A DNA stretch of 64,000 nucleotides from WFZT01 sp964571845 (GTDB taxonomy: Bacteria; Hydrothermota; Hydrothermia; B15-G9; WFZT01). The notes below the pieces were generated by a model. It was given only the letters and a program-made list of their open reading frames with translations. It did not search any database and was not told where the DNA came from. Position numbers and translations under genes: made by a program. The stretch covers positions 1 through 64,000 of the forward strand of contig CAZNDM010000050.1 in the NCBI GenBank assembly GCA_964571845.1, given 5' to 3'. Below are positions 35,387 through 43,847 of the stretch, one piece after another. How positions within the stretch are numbered: the stretch's first letter is position 1; every line of letters starts with the position of its first letter.

Positions 35387-36442
35387 TTACTTTTTGATTT
35401 TATCCCAGCCTCCCGCTTTTTGTATGTAGCCCTCATCTATATAAATTCTTCTGCCGCGGACCTGGAATTTGACGGGGAGAAATTTTTCTGTAACCATGAT
35501 GTTTGTCTGTGTGTGTTTGGTAACTTTACTGACAACGATTTCACCACCTGCAAGGGCGATGAGGGGTATGATGTTGTCTTGGAGGTGTATATCAACTGTT
35601 GCACCAGAGTTGAGTTCGTGAATGAGGTTCTTCGCCGCCTCCTGACCAATTTTTTCAGCGGGTACCCCAAGTTTTCCAATATTGTCAGATCCTATAATGG
35701 CTCCGGAACTGAATTGAGCGTACGCAAGAATAGAGCATCCCGGAGTTAAGCTCTCCTCATAATGGATTACTTCGATCGGGTTGAATTTTTTGAGGATTTC
35801 TCTTGCCCCTTTAAGCTGTCTTTCTGCGACATTTCTCTTTTTTAACTTGGTTGAGGACACAGAAATGATTTTGACAAATTCGAGTTTTCCCTGTTCCGTG
35901 AGTAGTATTGGCTTGATTTTTAGGGAACTTGTGGGATAAACCTCGACTTCTACTATTCCACCTCCTGCAGGGTAATAACCCCTCCGTCGAACTCTGACTT
36001 CTATTTTCTTTGAAAATCTTTCAACGAAGGGTTGGTAAATATATCGAAGGTAATCGATGGTCATTCCGCCGGGAACATCTGTACCGCCAATAATGGTAAG
36101 TTTTGACGGTTTTTCTGCAAGTGTTAATGTGGGCAAAAGAGTCTGAAGTACGAGGGTGATGCTACCTGCAGTATGGATATCCAGTTTGAGATTACCACCT
36201 AAAACTCTGCCAGGGTGAAATTCAAGCTCGGTGCTGTTCAGTTTGTCCCCCTTGGCATCTGATTCTGTGATCTGTTTCAGGGCTCTTATGATGGATAGAT
36301 GTTGCATTTTCAGACCCGGGTTTTTGCGGGATGCCCTGATATTGTGGATTCTAAAAGGCTTACCTGTGAGAAGTGAGAGAAATAAGGCTGTTCTGACAAT
36401 TTGACCTCCGCCCTCACCGTATGAGCCATCAATCTTGATCAT
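35387..36442 (-). CDS. rtcA: RNA 3'-terminal phosphate cyclase
   Basis: RtcA converts RNA 3'-phosphates to 2',3'-cyclic phosphates through a covalent His-AMP. The 351-residue protein starts DGSYGEGGGQIVRTAL, the family signature, and has GGTDVPGGMTIDYL, the RRRGYYPAGGG motif and the late KHTQTNI segment with the expected nucleophilic His. Length fits. No rtcB or rtcR is adjacent, and the gene appears monocistronic with a leaderless start. Confidence 0.96.
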   Translation of the reverse strand: MIKIDGSYGEGGGQIVRTALFLSLLTGKPFRIHNIRASRKNPGLKMQHLSIIRALKQITESDAKGDKLNSTELEFHPGRVLGGNLKLDIHTAGSITLVLQTLLPTLTLAEKPSKLTIIGGTDVPGGMTIDYLRYIYQPFVERFSKKIEVRVRRRGYYPAGGGIVEVEVYPTSSLKIKPILLTEQGKLEFVKIISVSSTKLKKRNVAERQLKGAREILKKFNPIEVIHYEESLTPGCSILAYAQFSSGAIIGSDNIGKLGVPAEKIGQEAAKNLIHELNSGATVDIHLQDNIIPLIALAGGEIVVSKVTKHTQTNIMVTEKFLPVKFQVRGRRIYIDEGYIQKAGGWDKIKK

Positions 36443-36451
36443 AGAGGATAA

Positions 36452-36457
36452 ATTATA
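36452..36457 (-). promoter_or_regulatory. rtcA -10 box (leaderless)
   Basis: A perfect TATAAT on the minus strand ends 9 nt before the ATG at 36442, with no Shine-Dalgarno in between. The -35 position is poor. Confidence 0.5.
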
Positions 36458-36589
36458 CCTTAATCGAAGGTGCTCGAAAAATATTTTTCATTAATTGTTT
36501 TGAGGAAAAACTCTCTTTTTTCTTCTGTTTCGGGAATACCACTCTGGATATCCATACTATGGGCACAACTTTGGTCTCGCTTTTTACTG

Positions 36590-37560
36590 TAGCGAAAAGG
36601 CTCCCGGAGTCTTCCTCCATTTGATAAAAAGCAGTGTAAAAGTTTTTGGGTGTTCTCCACACTCTGCGGAAGGCAAATTCACCCACTCTTATCTCGCCCT
36701 ACGATGAGCTTACCCGAAAACCTCCCACCGTTCGCATGAGAGTTAACCCAATGTCTCCCCTTCGGCTTTTCGGGAAACCATTCTACAACTTCACCCATCA
36801 TGAAAAGGAAAGGGTTATCCTCACAATCACTCTTCCGTTTAGTGGAGGGATTACATAAAATCTCTCCTCCCTCGAAATAGATGGATTTCTCCACAAACTT
36901 TCCCTCCCGCCTTGTGTGAAAGACCACTTACCACCTCTTCTCCCATGTGGTGTGACGGCTCACCTTCAACCTTCTATCCCAAGAAATGGGAGCGTTCATC
37001 TATGGCTTCCCCTTCCAAGAGGTGGAGGATTGAGGGGATGGGAACGAAAGCACTCTATGCTCTCCCCGGTCTAATCTGTTCTTTCTGCCCCCTCCTTAAT
37101 CCTCCCCCGCTTCGCGGGGGAGGAGATTGAGGGAAAATCCCCCACGAAGCGGGGGAGGAGATTGACGGGAAATTTCTCGCGAAGTGGGGAGGAGTTTGGA
37201 GGAAATTCTTCTGCGAAGCGAGGGAAGAGGATTGACAGAAAGTCTCCCATGAAGCGGGGGAGGAGGAAGACGAAAAATCTCTCGCGAAGTGGGGGAGAGG
37301 ATTGATGAGAAGTTTCTCGCGAAGTGAGGGAGAAGAATGGTGTAAAACTCCCGTGAAGCAGAGGAGGGGATTGATGTAAAATCTTCTGCATGGTGAAGGA
37401 GGGGTTTGAAGGAAAAACCCTCGAAAAGCAGGGGGAAGATTTTGTCGAGTCTCCTCTACCACAGCGTTAACATACTACAGGGACAGGGTTGAGGGGATCT
37501 CCCCGCATTGCGAGAGAGGGATTGGCGGAAAATCATCCGCACTTAGGGGGAGGCGGTGGA
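36590..37560. repeat. REP-like repeat cluster: palindrome plus ~9 degenerate 35-bp units
   Basis: No gene is supported in this region. At 37099-37121 lies a perfect palindrome, CCTCCCCCGC / GCGGGGGAGG around loop TTC. From about 37112 to 37460, eight or nine imperfect tandem units of about 35 bp follow, each close to GAAGYGGGGGAGGAGATTG then a purine-rich tail and TCTCGC. Upstream (36590-37080) shorter inverse-orientation fragments (CCTCCCACC, TCTCCTCCCTCG) suggest older copies in the other direction. Units become more diverged away from the palindrome. Similar elements occur at 1-232, 16.2-16.5, 49.6 and 61.5-61.9 kb. Confidence 0.75.
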
Positions 37561-37624
37561 GGAGGTTAAAAGATGCATTCATACTTTTTCCAAAAGCCTT
37601 TTTGATCGACCCTCCTTCCTGCTG

Positions 37625-37653
37625 TTAACAATCGTTGTCGTATGCAATAAAAT
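37625..37653 (+). promoter_or_regulatory. Promoter of NAPRTase-rhamnose-glgA operon
   Basis: TTAACA (37625-37630), a 17-nt spacer and TAAAAT (37648-37653) lie 29 nt upstream of the ATG at 37683. The leader carries a GGGAGGAAAG Shine-Dalgarno, so this operon has a conventional leader. Confidence 0.65.
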
Positions 37654-37682
37654 AGTGTGATATACACTTCGGGAGGAAAGAT

Positions 37683-38882
37683 ATGGGATTTTTCATTGCT
37701 GGTGAGGACGAGATAAAAAAGGGTCGTACAACCGATGTCTATTTCACACGGACGGAGAGGATTTTAAAGGAAAAGAACATTCACAATGTTTCTGTAGCCG
37801 AATTCACAGTCTCAAGTCTCCCTGATGGGTACAAATGGGCGATTTTTGGAGGACTTGAGGAAACTGTTGAGCTTTTGAAAGGAAGAAACATTGACCTTTA
37901 CGCATTCCCTGAAGGCACTCTCTTCAGATCGAGAGATGTGAACGGAGTTCTCGTCCCTGTAATGTACATCGTAGGTGATTATGTGGAGTACGCCATTTAT
38001 GAGACCCCTGTTCTTGGTTTCCTTTGTCAGACAACAGGGGTGATGACGAAGTCGGCGAGAGTTAGAATAGCAGCCGGTGACTCTCTCGTTCTATCGTTTG
38101 GCATAAGAAGGATGCATCCGGCTCTTGCGCCCATGATTGATAGAGCAGCGTATATTGGAGGATGTGATGGGGTATCCAGCATTATTGGAGCTGAAACTAT
38201 TGGGCAGCCACCAAAGGGAACGATGCCCCACGCTCTCATGATCACAATGGGTGAAGATGAAGCCTGGAAAGCTTATGACGAACTTATGCCACCAGAAGTC
38301 CCGAGAATAGCTTTGATTGACACTTTTGGTGATGAAAAGTTTGAAGCAGTTAAAGCCGCCGAGATATTCAAAAACCTGCAGGCTGTTAGACTGGACACTC
38401 CGGGATCAAGGCGAGGCAATTTCCCGGCAATTATCAGAGAAGTCAGGTGGGAGCTTGACATTAGAGGTTACAGCCATGTAGGTATATTTGTTTCTGGTGG
38501 ACTTGATGAGAACACTATTCCGGAACTCAAGAAAGCAGGTGCCACGGGATTCGGGGTGGGTACATCCATTTCCAATGCCCCAACTGTTGACTTTGCAATG
38601 GATATAGTTGAAATTGATGGAAAGCCTGCTGCAAAGAGGGGAAAATTCAGTGGCAGAAAAGATACCTACAGGTGTTCTGATTGTTACTCATTTGTAAATG
38701 TTAAGCACGGAGAAAAACCACCGGAGAAATGTCCAGTGTGTGGTGGAAAGCTTGAACTGATGCATAAAAAGATCCTTGAAAAAGGAGAACCTGTCGCTGA
38801 TCTCCCCGATGTTGACACCATCCGTAAATATGTGCTTGACCAGCTTGCTCACATTTCTAAAATTGACGAAAATCCACTTTGA
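37683..38882 (+). CDS. Nicotinate phosphoribosyltransferase, archaeal-type with zinc ribbon
   Basis: NAPRTase makes nicotinate mononucleotide in NAD salvage. The 399-residue protein has the family's YAFPEGTLF, LGFLCQTTGVMTKSARVR and SFGIRRMHPALAPMIDRAAY stretches, and FVSGGLDENTIPEL and GFGVGTSISNAP, the PRPP-site region. A C-terminal treble-clef-like zinc ribbon with CSDC and CPVC (about 330-355) is typical of the archaeal/Thermoplasma-type enzyme. It is first in a long sugar-nucleotide operon; the link to the sugar genes is not obvious. Confidence 0.88.
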   Translation: MGFFIAGEDEIKKGRTTDVYFTRTERILKEKNIHNVSVAEFTVSSLPDGYKWAIFGGLEETVELLKGRNIDLYAFPEGTLFRSRDVNGVLVPVMYIVGDYVEYAIYETPVLGFLCQTTGVMTKSARVRIAAGDSLVLSFGIRRMHPALAPMIDRAAYIGGCDGVSSIIGAETIGQPPKGTMPHALMITMGEDEAWKAYDELMPPEVPRIALIDTFGDEKFEAVKAAEIFKNLQAVRLDTPGSRRGNFPAIIREVRWELDIRGYSHVGIFVSGGLDENTIPELKKAGATGFGVGTSISNAPTVDFAMDIVEIDGKPAAKRGKFSGRKDTYRCSDCYSFVNVKHGEKPPEKCPVCGGKLELMHKKILEKGEPVADLPDVDTIRKYVLDQLAHISKIDENPL

Positions 38883-38892
38883 GAGGTAATGG

Positions 38893-39600
38893 ATGAAGGT
38901 TGTAATTCTTGCAGGTGGAAAAGGGAAGAGACTTGAGCCTTATACGACTCTCCTGCCCAAACCTTTGATGCCCGTCGGAGAGTATCCCATACTTGAAATT
39001 ATTCTCAGACAGCTAAAATACTACGGATTTAAAGAGGTTATTCTTGCTGTTGGACATCTCGCTGAGCTCATACAGGCCTATTTTGGTAGCGGTGAAAAAT
39101 TGGGAATTAAAATAGAATATGCCTTTGAACCGTATCCTCTTGGAACAGTGGGTCCACTGAGGTTGATTGAGAAAAGACTCGATGACTCTCCATTTCTGGT
39201 GATGAACGGTGACATACTTACTGATCTCGATTTCAAGGAGTTCATGGATTTTCACATCTCAGCAGGGGGTGTGTTGACCGTAGGTGTTAAAAAGAGAAGA
39301 GTTGACATCGACTTTGGAGTTGCTGAGCTATCCGGTAATGTGATTGTGAATTATCGGGAAAAACCAACCTTTGACTTCTGGGTCTCCATGGGTGTTTACA
39401 TCTTTGAACCTACAATCCTTGAGTACATACCAGAGGGACAGAGATACGATTTTCCTGATCTCGTCAGGAAGCTCATTGAGAATGGCGAAAAGATTTCAGC
39501 TTACCTCTACAATGGATTCTGGCTGGATATAGGGCGGGAAGAGGATATGAAAAGGGCTCAGTACGAATTTGAAAGTAGAAAGGATTCACTTTTGAAATGA
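38893..39600 (+). CDS. Sugar-1-phosphate nucleotidyltransferase
   Basis: The 235-residue protein has the nucleotidyltransferase signature LAGGKGKRLEPYTTLLPKPL, the MNGDILTDLDF metal motif and FWLDIGREEDMKRA. It is a GT-A-like enzyme that joins an NTP to a sugar-1-phosphate, of the mannose-1-P guanylyl / glucose-1-P type. There is no C-terminal left-handed helix domain, unlike the next gene. It starts 10 nt after the NAPRTase and its stop overlaps the rmlA start by 4 nt (ATGA). The exact sugar is not decidable. Confidence 0.88.
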   Translation: MKVVILAGGKGKRLEPYTTLLPKPLMPVGEYPILEIILRQLKYYGFKEVILAVGHLAELIQAYFGSGEKLGIKIEYAFEPYPLGTVGPLRLIEKRLDDSPFLVMNGDILTDLDFKEFMDFHISAGGVLTVGVKKRRVDIDFGVAELSGNVIVNYREKPTFDFWVSMGVYIFEPTILEYIPEGQRYDFPDLVRKLIENGEKISAYLYNGFWLDIGREEDMKRAQYEFESRKDSLLK

Positions 39601-40658
39601 AGGCTCTTATCCTGAGCGGTGGAAAAGGCACGAGACTCAGACCGGTAACATACAGCATGGCAAAACAGCTCGTTCCCATTGCCAACCGTCCGATCCTGTT
39701 TTATGTGATAGACAATGTGGTTGAGGCTGGGATTAAGGAGATTGGAATAATAATATCACCTGAAACAGGCGAAGAGGTGAAGAGGGCAGTTGAGATGTAC
39801 AGGACTCGGGATGCCAAATTTACATTCATTCTTCAGGAAGTGCCACTCGGCATTGCACATGCTGCTGCTCTGGCAAGAGATTTTATAGGAAATGATACCT
39901 TTGTACTCTATCTCGGAGATAACCTTATTGGCTCCGGGATTGGGAGTTTTAAGGAGAGGTTTGAAGCCGAATCACCAGACGCCCTTATACTTGTGAAAGA
40001 TGTTGATGAGCCACAACATTTTGGCGTTGTAACATTTGACGAAGAGGGAAATGTTATCAGACTGGTTGAAAAACCTAAATTTCCACCCTCAAAATTTGCA
40101 CTCGTGGGCGTTTACTTTTTTAAACCCGTTATTTTCGAGGAAATCGAGCAACTAAAACCTTCGTGGCGTGGGGAGCTGGAGATTACTGAGGCAATTCAGG
40201 GGCTCATTGATTCCGGTAAGAAGGTTGTTGCTGAGTATCTCGATACATGGTGGCTTGATACAGGAAAGAAGGATGACATTCTTGAGGCAAACAGGGTCGT
40301 GCTCGATGAGTGGATTGAGCGAAACATTCAAGGGAGGATCGATGAAAATTCCCTCATTTCTGGTAGGGTAAAAGTGGAAAAAGGGGCCATTGTGGAAAAT
40401 TCTGAGATCAGGGGACCTGCTGTGATTGGCAGTGGCTCAGTAATAAAAAATTCTTTCATCGGTCCCTATTCGAGTATCGGGAATTTTACTCACATTGAAA
40501 ATTCTGAGCTCCAATTTTCAGTGGTCCTTGATGGAGCCAGTATTACAAATGTTCAGGGAATTGACAGCTCAATCATAGGGAAAAGGTCTGTTATTCGTGG
40601 CAACGGTGGCAGGAGGAAAAGGCTGTTTGTGGGAGATGACTCTGTGGTGGAGTTTTGA
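39597..40658 (+). CDS. rmlA: Glucose-1-phosphate thymidylyltransferase, long form
   Basis: RmlA makes dTDP-glucose, the first step to dTDP-L-rhamnose. The 353-residue protein has LSGGKGTRLRPVTYSMAKQL, the metal motif YLGDNLIG, and WWLDTGKKDDILEANR. About 110 extra C-terminal residues form a left-handed beta-helix (repeated hexapeptide pattern such as AVIGSGSVIKNSFIGPYSSI). This places it with the long RfbA type known from thermophiles, archaea and antibiotic clusters, rather than the short E. coli type. The following rmlC, rmlB and rmlD confirm the pathway. Confidence 0.92.
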   Translation: MKALILSGGKGTRLRPVTYSMAKQLVPIANRPILFYVIDNVVEAGIKEIGIIISPETGEEVKRAVEMYRTRDAKFTFILQEVPLGIAHAAALARDFIGNDTFVLYLGDNLIGSGIGSFKERFEAESPDALILVKDVDEPQHFGVVTFDEEGNVIRLVEKPKFPPSKFALVGVYFFKPVIFEEIEQLKPSWRGELEITEAIQGLIDSGKKVVAEYLDTWWLDTGKKDDILEANRVVLDEWIERNIQGRIDENSLISGRVKVEKGAIVENSEIRGPAVIGSGSVIKNSFIGPYSSIGNFTHIENSELQFSVVLDGASITNVQGIDSSIIGKRSVIRGNGGRRKRLFVGDDSVVEF

Positions 40659-40660
40659 TC

Positions 40661-41215
40661 ATGCCAGGGTTTCTAAAAATTGATCTGTGGCTCGAGGGTG
40701 CATTCGTACTGGTTCCCAGGGTGTTTTATGACCATAGAGGATATTTTATGGAAAGTTACAACGATAGGGATTTCAGAGAACTCGGACTTGATCTGCACTT
40801 TGTTCAGGATAACGAATCCTGGACAGAGAAAGCCGGCACCATCAGGGGTTTACACTATCAGATTTCACCAGCCACCCAGGCGAAGCTTGTCAGATGTGTT
40901 CGGGGTTCCATTTTTGATGTTATCGTTGACATCAGGCCCGAAAGCCCGACATTCGGTAAATGGTCTGCTGTCCTTCTCAATGACAGGAACCACAAGATGC
41001 TCTTTGTGCCCGTGGGCTTCGCCCATGGTTTTCAATCCCTTGTTGACGATGTAATCGTATCTTACAAAGTTACAGGTTTTTATTCAAAAGAACACGACAG
41101 GGCTATCAGATGGGATGACCCCAGAATTGGTATTTCCTGGCCCCTGGATAATCCAATTCTCTCACAAAAGGATAGGAATGCTCCGCTTCTTGAAGAGGCG
41201 GAGCTTAGATTTTAA
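40661..41215 (+). CDS. rmlC: dTDP-4-dehydrorhamnose 3,5-epimerase
   Basis: The 184-residue cupin enzyme carries out the third step of dTDP-rhamnose synthesis. VFYDHRGYFMESYN, the catalytic His region TIRGLHYQ, and VPVGFAHGFQSL are all present. An in-frame TTG lies at 40655, but the ATG at 40661 has GGAG at a normal distance and gives the usual N-terminus. It follows the rmlA stop by 2 nt. Confidence 0.96.
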   Translation: MPGFLKIDLWLEGAFVLVPRVFYDHRGYFMESYNDRDFRELGLDLHFVQDNESWTEKAGTIRGLHYQISPATQAKLVRCVRGSIFDVIVDIRPESPTFGKWSAVLLNDRNHKMLFVPVGFAHGFQSLVDDVIVSYKVTGFYSKEHDRAIRWDDPRIGISWPLDNPILSQKDRNAPLLEEAELRF

Positions 41216-41217
41216 TC

Positions 41218-42225
41218 ATGAAAATCCTCGTTACAGGTGGCGCTGGATTCATCGGAAGCGAATTTGTTAGACAGAATAAGGACCATGAACTGATGGTCGT
41301 TGATAACTTCTCTTATGCAGGAGATCCAGAAAGACTGGACTCCGTCAAAGACAAAGTCGTAATCTGGAGTGTTGATATACGCGATTTTAAAAGTCTCATG
41401 GACGCTTTTAGAGAATTTACTCCTGATGTTGTTGTCCATTTTGCTGCACAGACCCATGTGGACAGGAGCATTTACTCTCCAGTTGAATTTTACGAAACCA
41501 ATATTGTGGGAACACACAATGTTTTGAAGGCGTCCCGTGAGGTGGGAGTTTCTTTATTTATCAATATTTCCACAGATGAGGTGTACGGTGAGAGACTGCA
41601 AGAGGGCAAATACAGAGAGTCGGACCCACTCAATCCCGGATCTCCTTACGCTGTTAGTAAGGCAGCTGCGGACATGCTGGGAAGGGCGTTTATGAGAACA
41701 TACGGCTTACCGGTAATAACGGTAAGACCCTCAAATAATTACGGTCCGTGGCAGTATCCCGAGAAGCTTATCCCTGTAGTCATTGCAAAAGCCATGAACG
41801 ATGAGCCGGTTCCCGTGTATGGAAAGGGCAATAACATCAGAGAGTGGATCCATGTTGAAGATACGTGCCGTGCAATATGGAAATTGATTGAAAAAGGGAC
41901 TCCGGGAGAAATTTACAATGTGGGGTCTGGCGAGGAATACACGAACATTGAAGTTGTTAAAATGATACTCAAAATAATGCAAAAACCTGAGACTTTGATA
42001 AGATTTGTCAGGGATAGAGCTGGACATGATTTCCGATATTCCATTAATATTGAAAAAATTCAAAATGAAATTGGCTGGTCTGCCCGCATAAGATTTAGCG
42101 AGGGCCTTCGCCAGACTGTTGACTGGTATATGAGACATAGTAACTGGCTGAACCGTAAAGTGGAATCAGTCAGGAATTTCTGGGATATTGTTTACAGGGA
42201 TGAAAATAGCAATTACAGGAGCTAA
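41218..42225 (+). CDS. rmlB: dTDP-glucose 4,6-dehydratase
   Basis: The 335-residue extended SDR has ILVTGGAGFIGSEFVRQ, HFAAQTHVDRSI, the catalytic STDEVYG and YAVSKAAADML (YxxxK), and RPSNNYGPWQYPEKLIP, all diagnostic of RmlB. It acts on dTDP-glucose as the second step of dTDP-rhamnose synthesis. The ATG is 2 nt after the rmlC stop. Its last 26 nt overlap rmlD. Confidence 0.97.
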   Translation: MKILVTGGAGFIGSEFVRQNKDHELMVVDNFSYAGDPERLDSVKDKVVIWSVDIRDFKSLMDAFREFTPDVVVHFAAQTHVDRSIYSPVEFYETNIVGTHNVLKASREVGVSLFINISTDEVYGERLQEGKYRESDPLNPGSPYAVSKAAADMLGRAFMRTYGLPVITVRPSNNYGPWQYPEKLIPVVIAKAMNDEPVPVYGKGNNIREWIHVEDTCRAIWKLIEKGTPGEIYNVGSGEEYTNIEVVKMILKIMQKPETLIRFVRDRAGHDFRYSINIEKIQNEIGWSARIRFSEGLRQTVDWYMRHSNWLNRKVESVRNFWDIVYRDENSNYRS

Positions 42226-43045
42226 TGGACAGCTCGGATCTGCTCTCTTGAGAAATGCTCCGGGTAATGTCTCTTTGCTCCCCGTAACACGAAAAGACTT
42301 TGATATCAGAGATTTGAAAGCATTACAGGGATTTATCGCGGAGGAAAGACCGGATATTTTGATTAATACAGCTGCTTTTCACAACACTGTTGAATGTGAA
42401 GAAAACAGGGATCTCTGTATCCTCATAAACAGTTTTATCCCGCTTTTTATGGCCATCCTGACGGAAAAGTATGGGGGATTTGTTGCTTTTATAAGCACAG
42501 ATTATGTTTTTGACGGGGAGAAAAAAGGGGAGCTTTATTATGAGGACGATAACCCCAACCCACTAAATGTTTATGGGTATTCAAAATTCCTTGGAGAAAG
42601 CCTGATAAGTGAAAAGGTGAAGAAATTTTACATTTTTCGAACCTCCAGTTTGTTTGGCAGAACAATTCGAAAAGACGGTAACTTCGTGCTAAAAATACTT
42701 AATAAGGCAAAAAAGGGTGAAACGATCAGGGTTGTAAATGATATTTACATGACCCCTACTTATTCGGAAGATGCTGCGAGGATGATGTGGGAGGTAATTG
42801 AGAATGGGTATTCTTCCGGGATTTACCATGTATCCAATACCGGGGTTGTGTCGTGGTACGAGTTTTCAAAGAAAATTCTGGAAATTTCGGGGATAAGCGG
42901 GGAGGTCCGGCCAATATCACACGAGGAATTAGGGGAAAAAATCAAGAGGCCATTGTGGAGTCCTCTGGGTAGCAGGAAGTTGCGTCCAGAGAGATTCTGG
43001 GGGGAGGCACTGAAAGAATATCTGGAGGTGCTGAAAGATGGTTGA
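42200..43045 (+). CDS. rmlD: dTDP-4-dehydrorhamnose reductase
   Basis: The 281-residue SDR has the N-terminal MKIAITGANGQLGSALL, NTAAFHNTVECEEN, FISTDYVFDGEKK and the YGYSKFLGE (YxxxK) site of RmlD. It makes dTDP-L-rhamnose as the last step. A TTG at 42188 is in frame, but the ATG at 42200 gives the expected Rossmann start directly. It overlaps the rmlB end by 26 nt and the next gene by 8 nt, consistent with coupled translation. Confidence 0.95.
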   Translation: MKIAITGANGQLGSALLRNAPGNVSLLPVTRKDFDIRDLKALQGFIAEERPDILINTAAFHNTVECEENRDLCILINSFIPLFMAILTEKYGGFVAFISTDYVFDGEKKGELYYEDDNPNPLNVYGYSKFLGESLISEKVKKFYIFRTSSLFGRTIRKDGNFVLKILNKAKKGETIRVVNDIYMTPTYSEDAARMMWEVIENGYSSGIYHVSNTGVVSWYEFSKKILEISGISGEVRPISHEELGEKIKRPLWSPLGSRKLRPERFWGEALKEYLEVLKDG

Positions 43046-43847
43046 TCTGAGTGTAATAACAATAAGTCATGGCCATCACCAGGAGGTAAAAAAGCTCTAC
43101 AGATCCATTTTCAATAAAAAATGGAATGTGGAGCTTGAGTTTTTACTCATAGACAATCTCCCCCCTCATAGGACAGCAGAGCTGGTGGAAAGGGCCTTCC
43201 CTGCAGTAAAGGTCGTGAGAAACCTGAGGTCAAGAGGATTTGCTCATAACGCCAATCGAGGTATTTTGCGCTCAAAAGGAGAGTTTATATTTCTGCTAAA
43301 TCCGGATATAATTGTGCTTGACGGATTATTTGATAGAGTTGTGGAATTTATGAGAGCTCATCCCAGGGTTGGGATTTCAGCTCCGATGCTATTAAATCCC
43401 GACGGTACGAGGCAACCCTCTGCAAGGAATTTCCCGAATCTCCCTGTTATGATTCTTCGGGGCTTTGGTCTGGATAAAATCTTCAGGCATATTCCAATAA
43501 ATATCAGGTATGAACTCAGATGTATGGAATCGGTTAATGGATTTGTTAAAGTTGACTGGATAACAGGTGCTGCAATGGTTATTCGCCGCAGTGCCATTGA
43601 GGAAATAGGTCTTTTTGACCATAAAAACTTTTATCTCTATTTTGAAGATGTTGACATTTGCTACAGGATGTGGAAGGCTGGCTGGGAAGTCGCATACATA
43701 CCTGATGTTAAGGCGATCCATGAATGGAAAAGGCGGAGTTCAAAAAATCCGTTTTCGATCTACAAGTACTATCATGTAGTCAGTGGTCTTAAATTTTTTA
43801 AGAAATACGGTTTAAAACTGAAAAATCCGAGGGAGGGTAAAACATGA
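43038..43847 (+). CDS. Family 2 glycosyltransferase, rhamnosyltransferase-like
   Basis: The 269-residue GT-A protein has LSVITISHG, an IDNLPP donor loop, RGFAHNANRGI, LLNPDIIV (DxD equivalent NPD), the acceptor-side WITGAAMVIRR and FYLYFEDVDICYRMWKAGW. This set is typical of WbbL/RfbF-type rhamnosyltransferases. Its place right after rmlD supports dTDP-rhamnose as donor. No membrane segment is present. It overlaps glgA by 4 nt (ATGA). Confidence 0.9.
   Translation: MVDLSVITISHGHHQEVKKLYRSIFNKKWNVELEFLLIDNLPPHRTAELVERAFPAVKVVRNLRSRGFAHNANRGILRSKGEFIFLLNPDIIVLDGLFDRVVEFMRAHPRVGISAPMLLNPDGTRQPSARNFPNLPVMILRGFGLDKIFRHIPINIRYELRCMESVNGFVKVDWITGAAMVIRRSAIEEIGLFDHKNFYLYFEDVDICYRMWKAGWEVAYIPDVKAIHEWKRRSSKNPFSIYKYYHVVSGLKFFKKYGLKLKNPREGKT

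Noticed and set aside
36453..36686. 77-codon minus-strand ORF upstream of rtcA
   Set aside because: It overlaps the rtcA -10 region, has no Shine-Dalgarno or recognisable motif, and lies in decayed repeat sequence.
37112..37460. Possible CRISPR array
   Set aside because: Units of about 35 bp follow each other without unique spacers, diverge along the array, and no cas gene is near.
37055..37462. Minus-strand ORFs of 106 and 135 codons
   Set aside because: They are open only because the 35-bp repeat lacks stops in those frames; the proteins are repeated Ser/Pro-rich low-complexity sequence.
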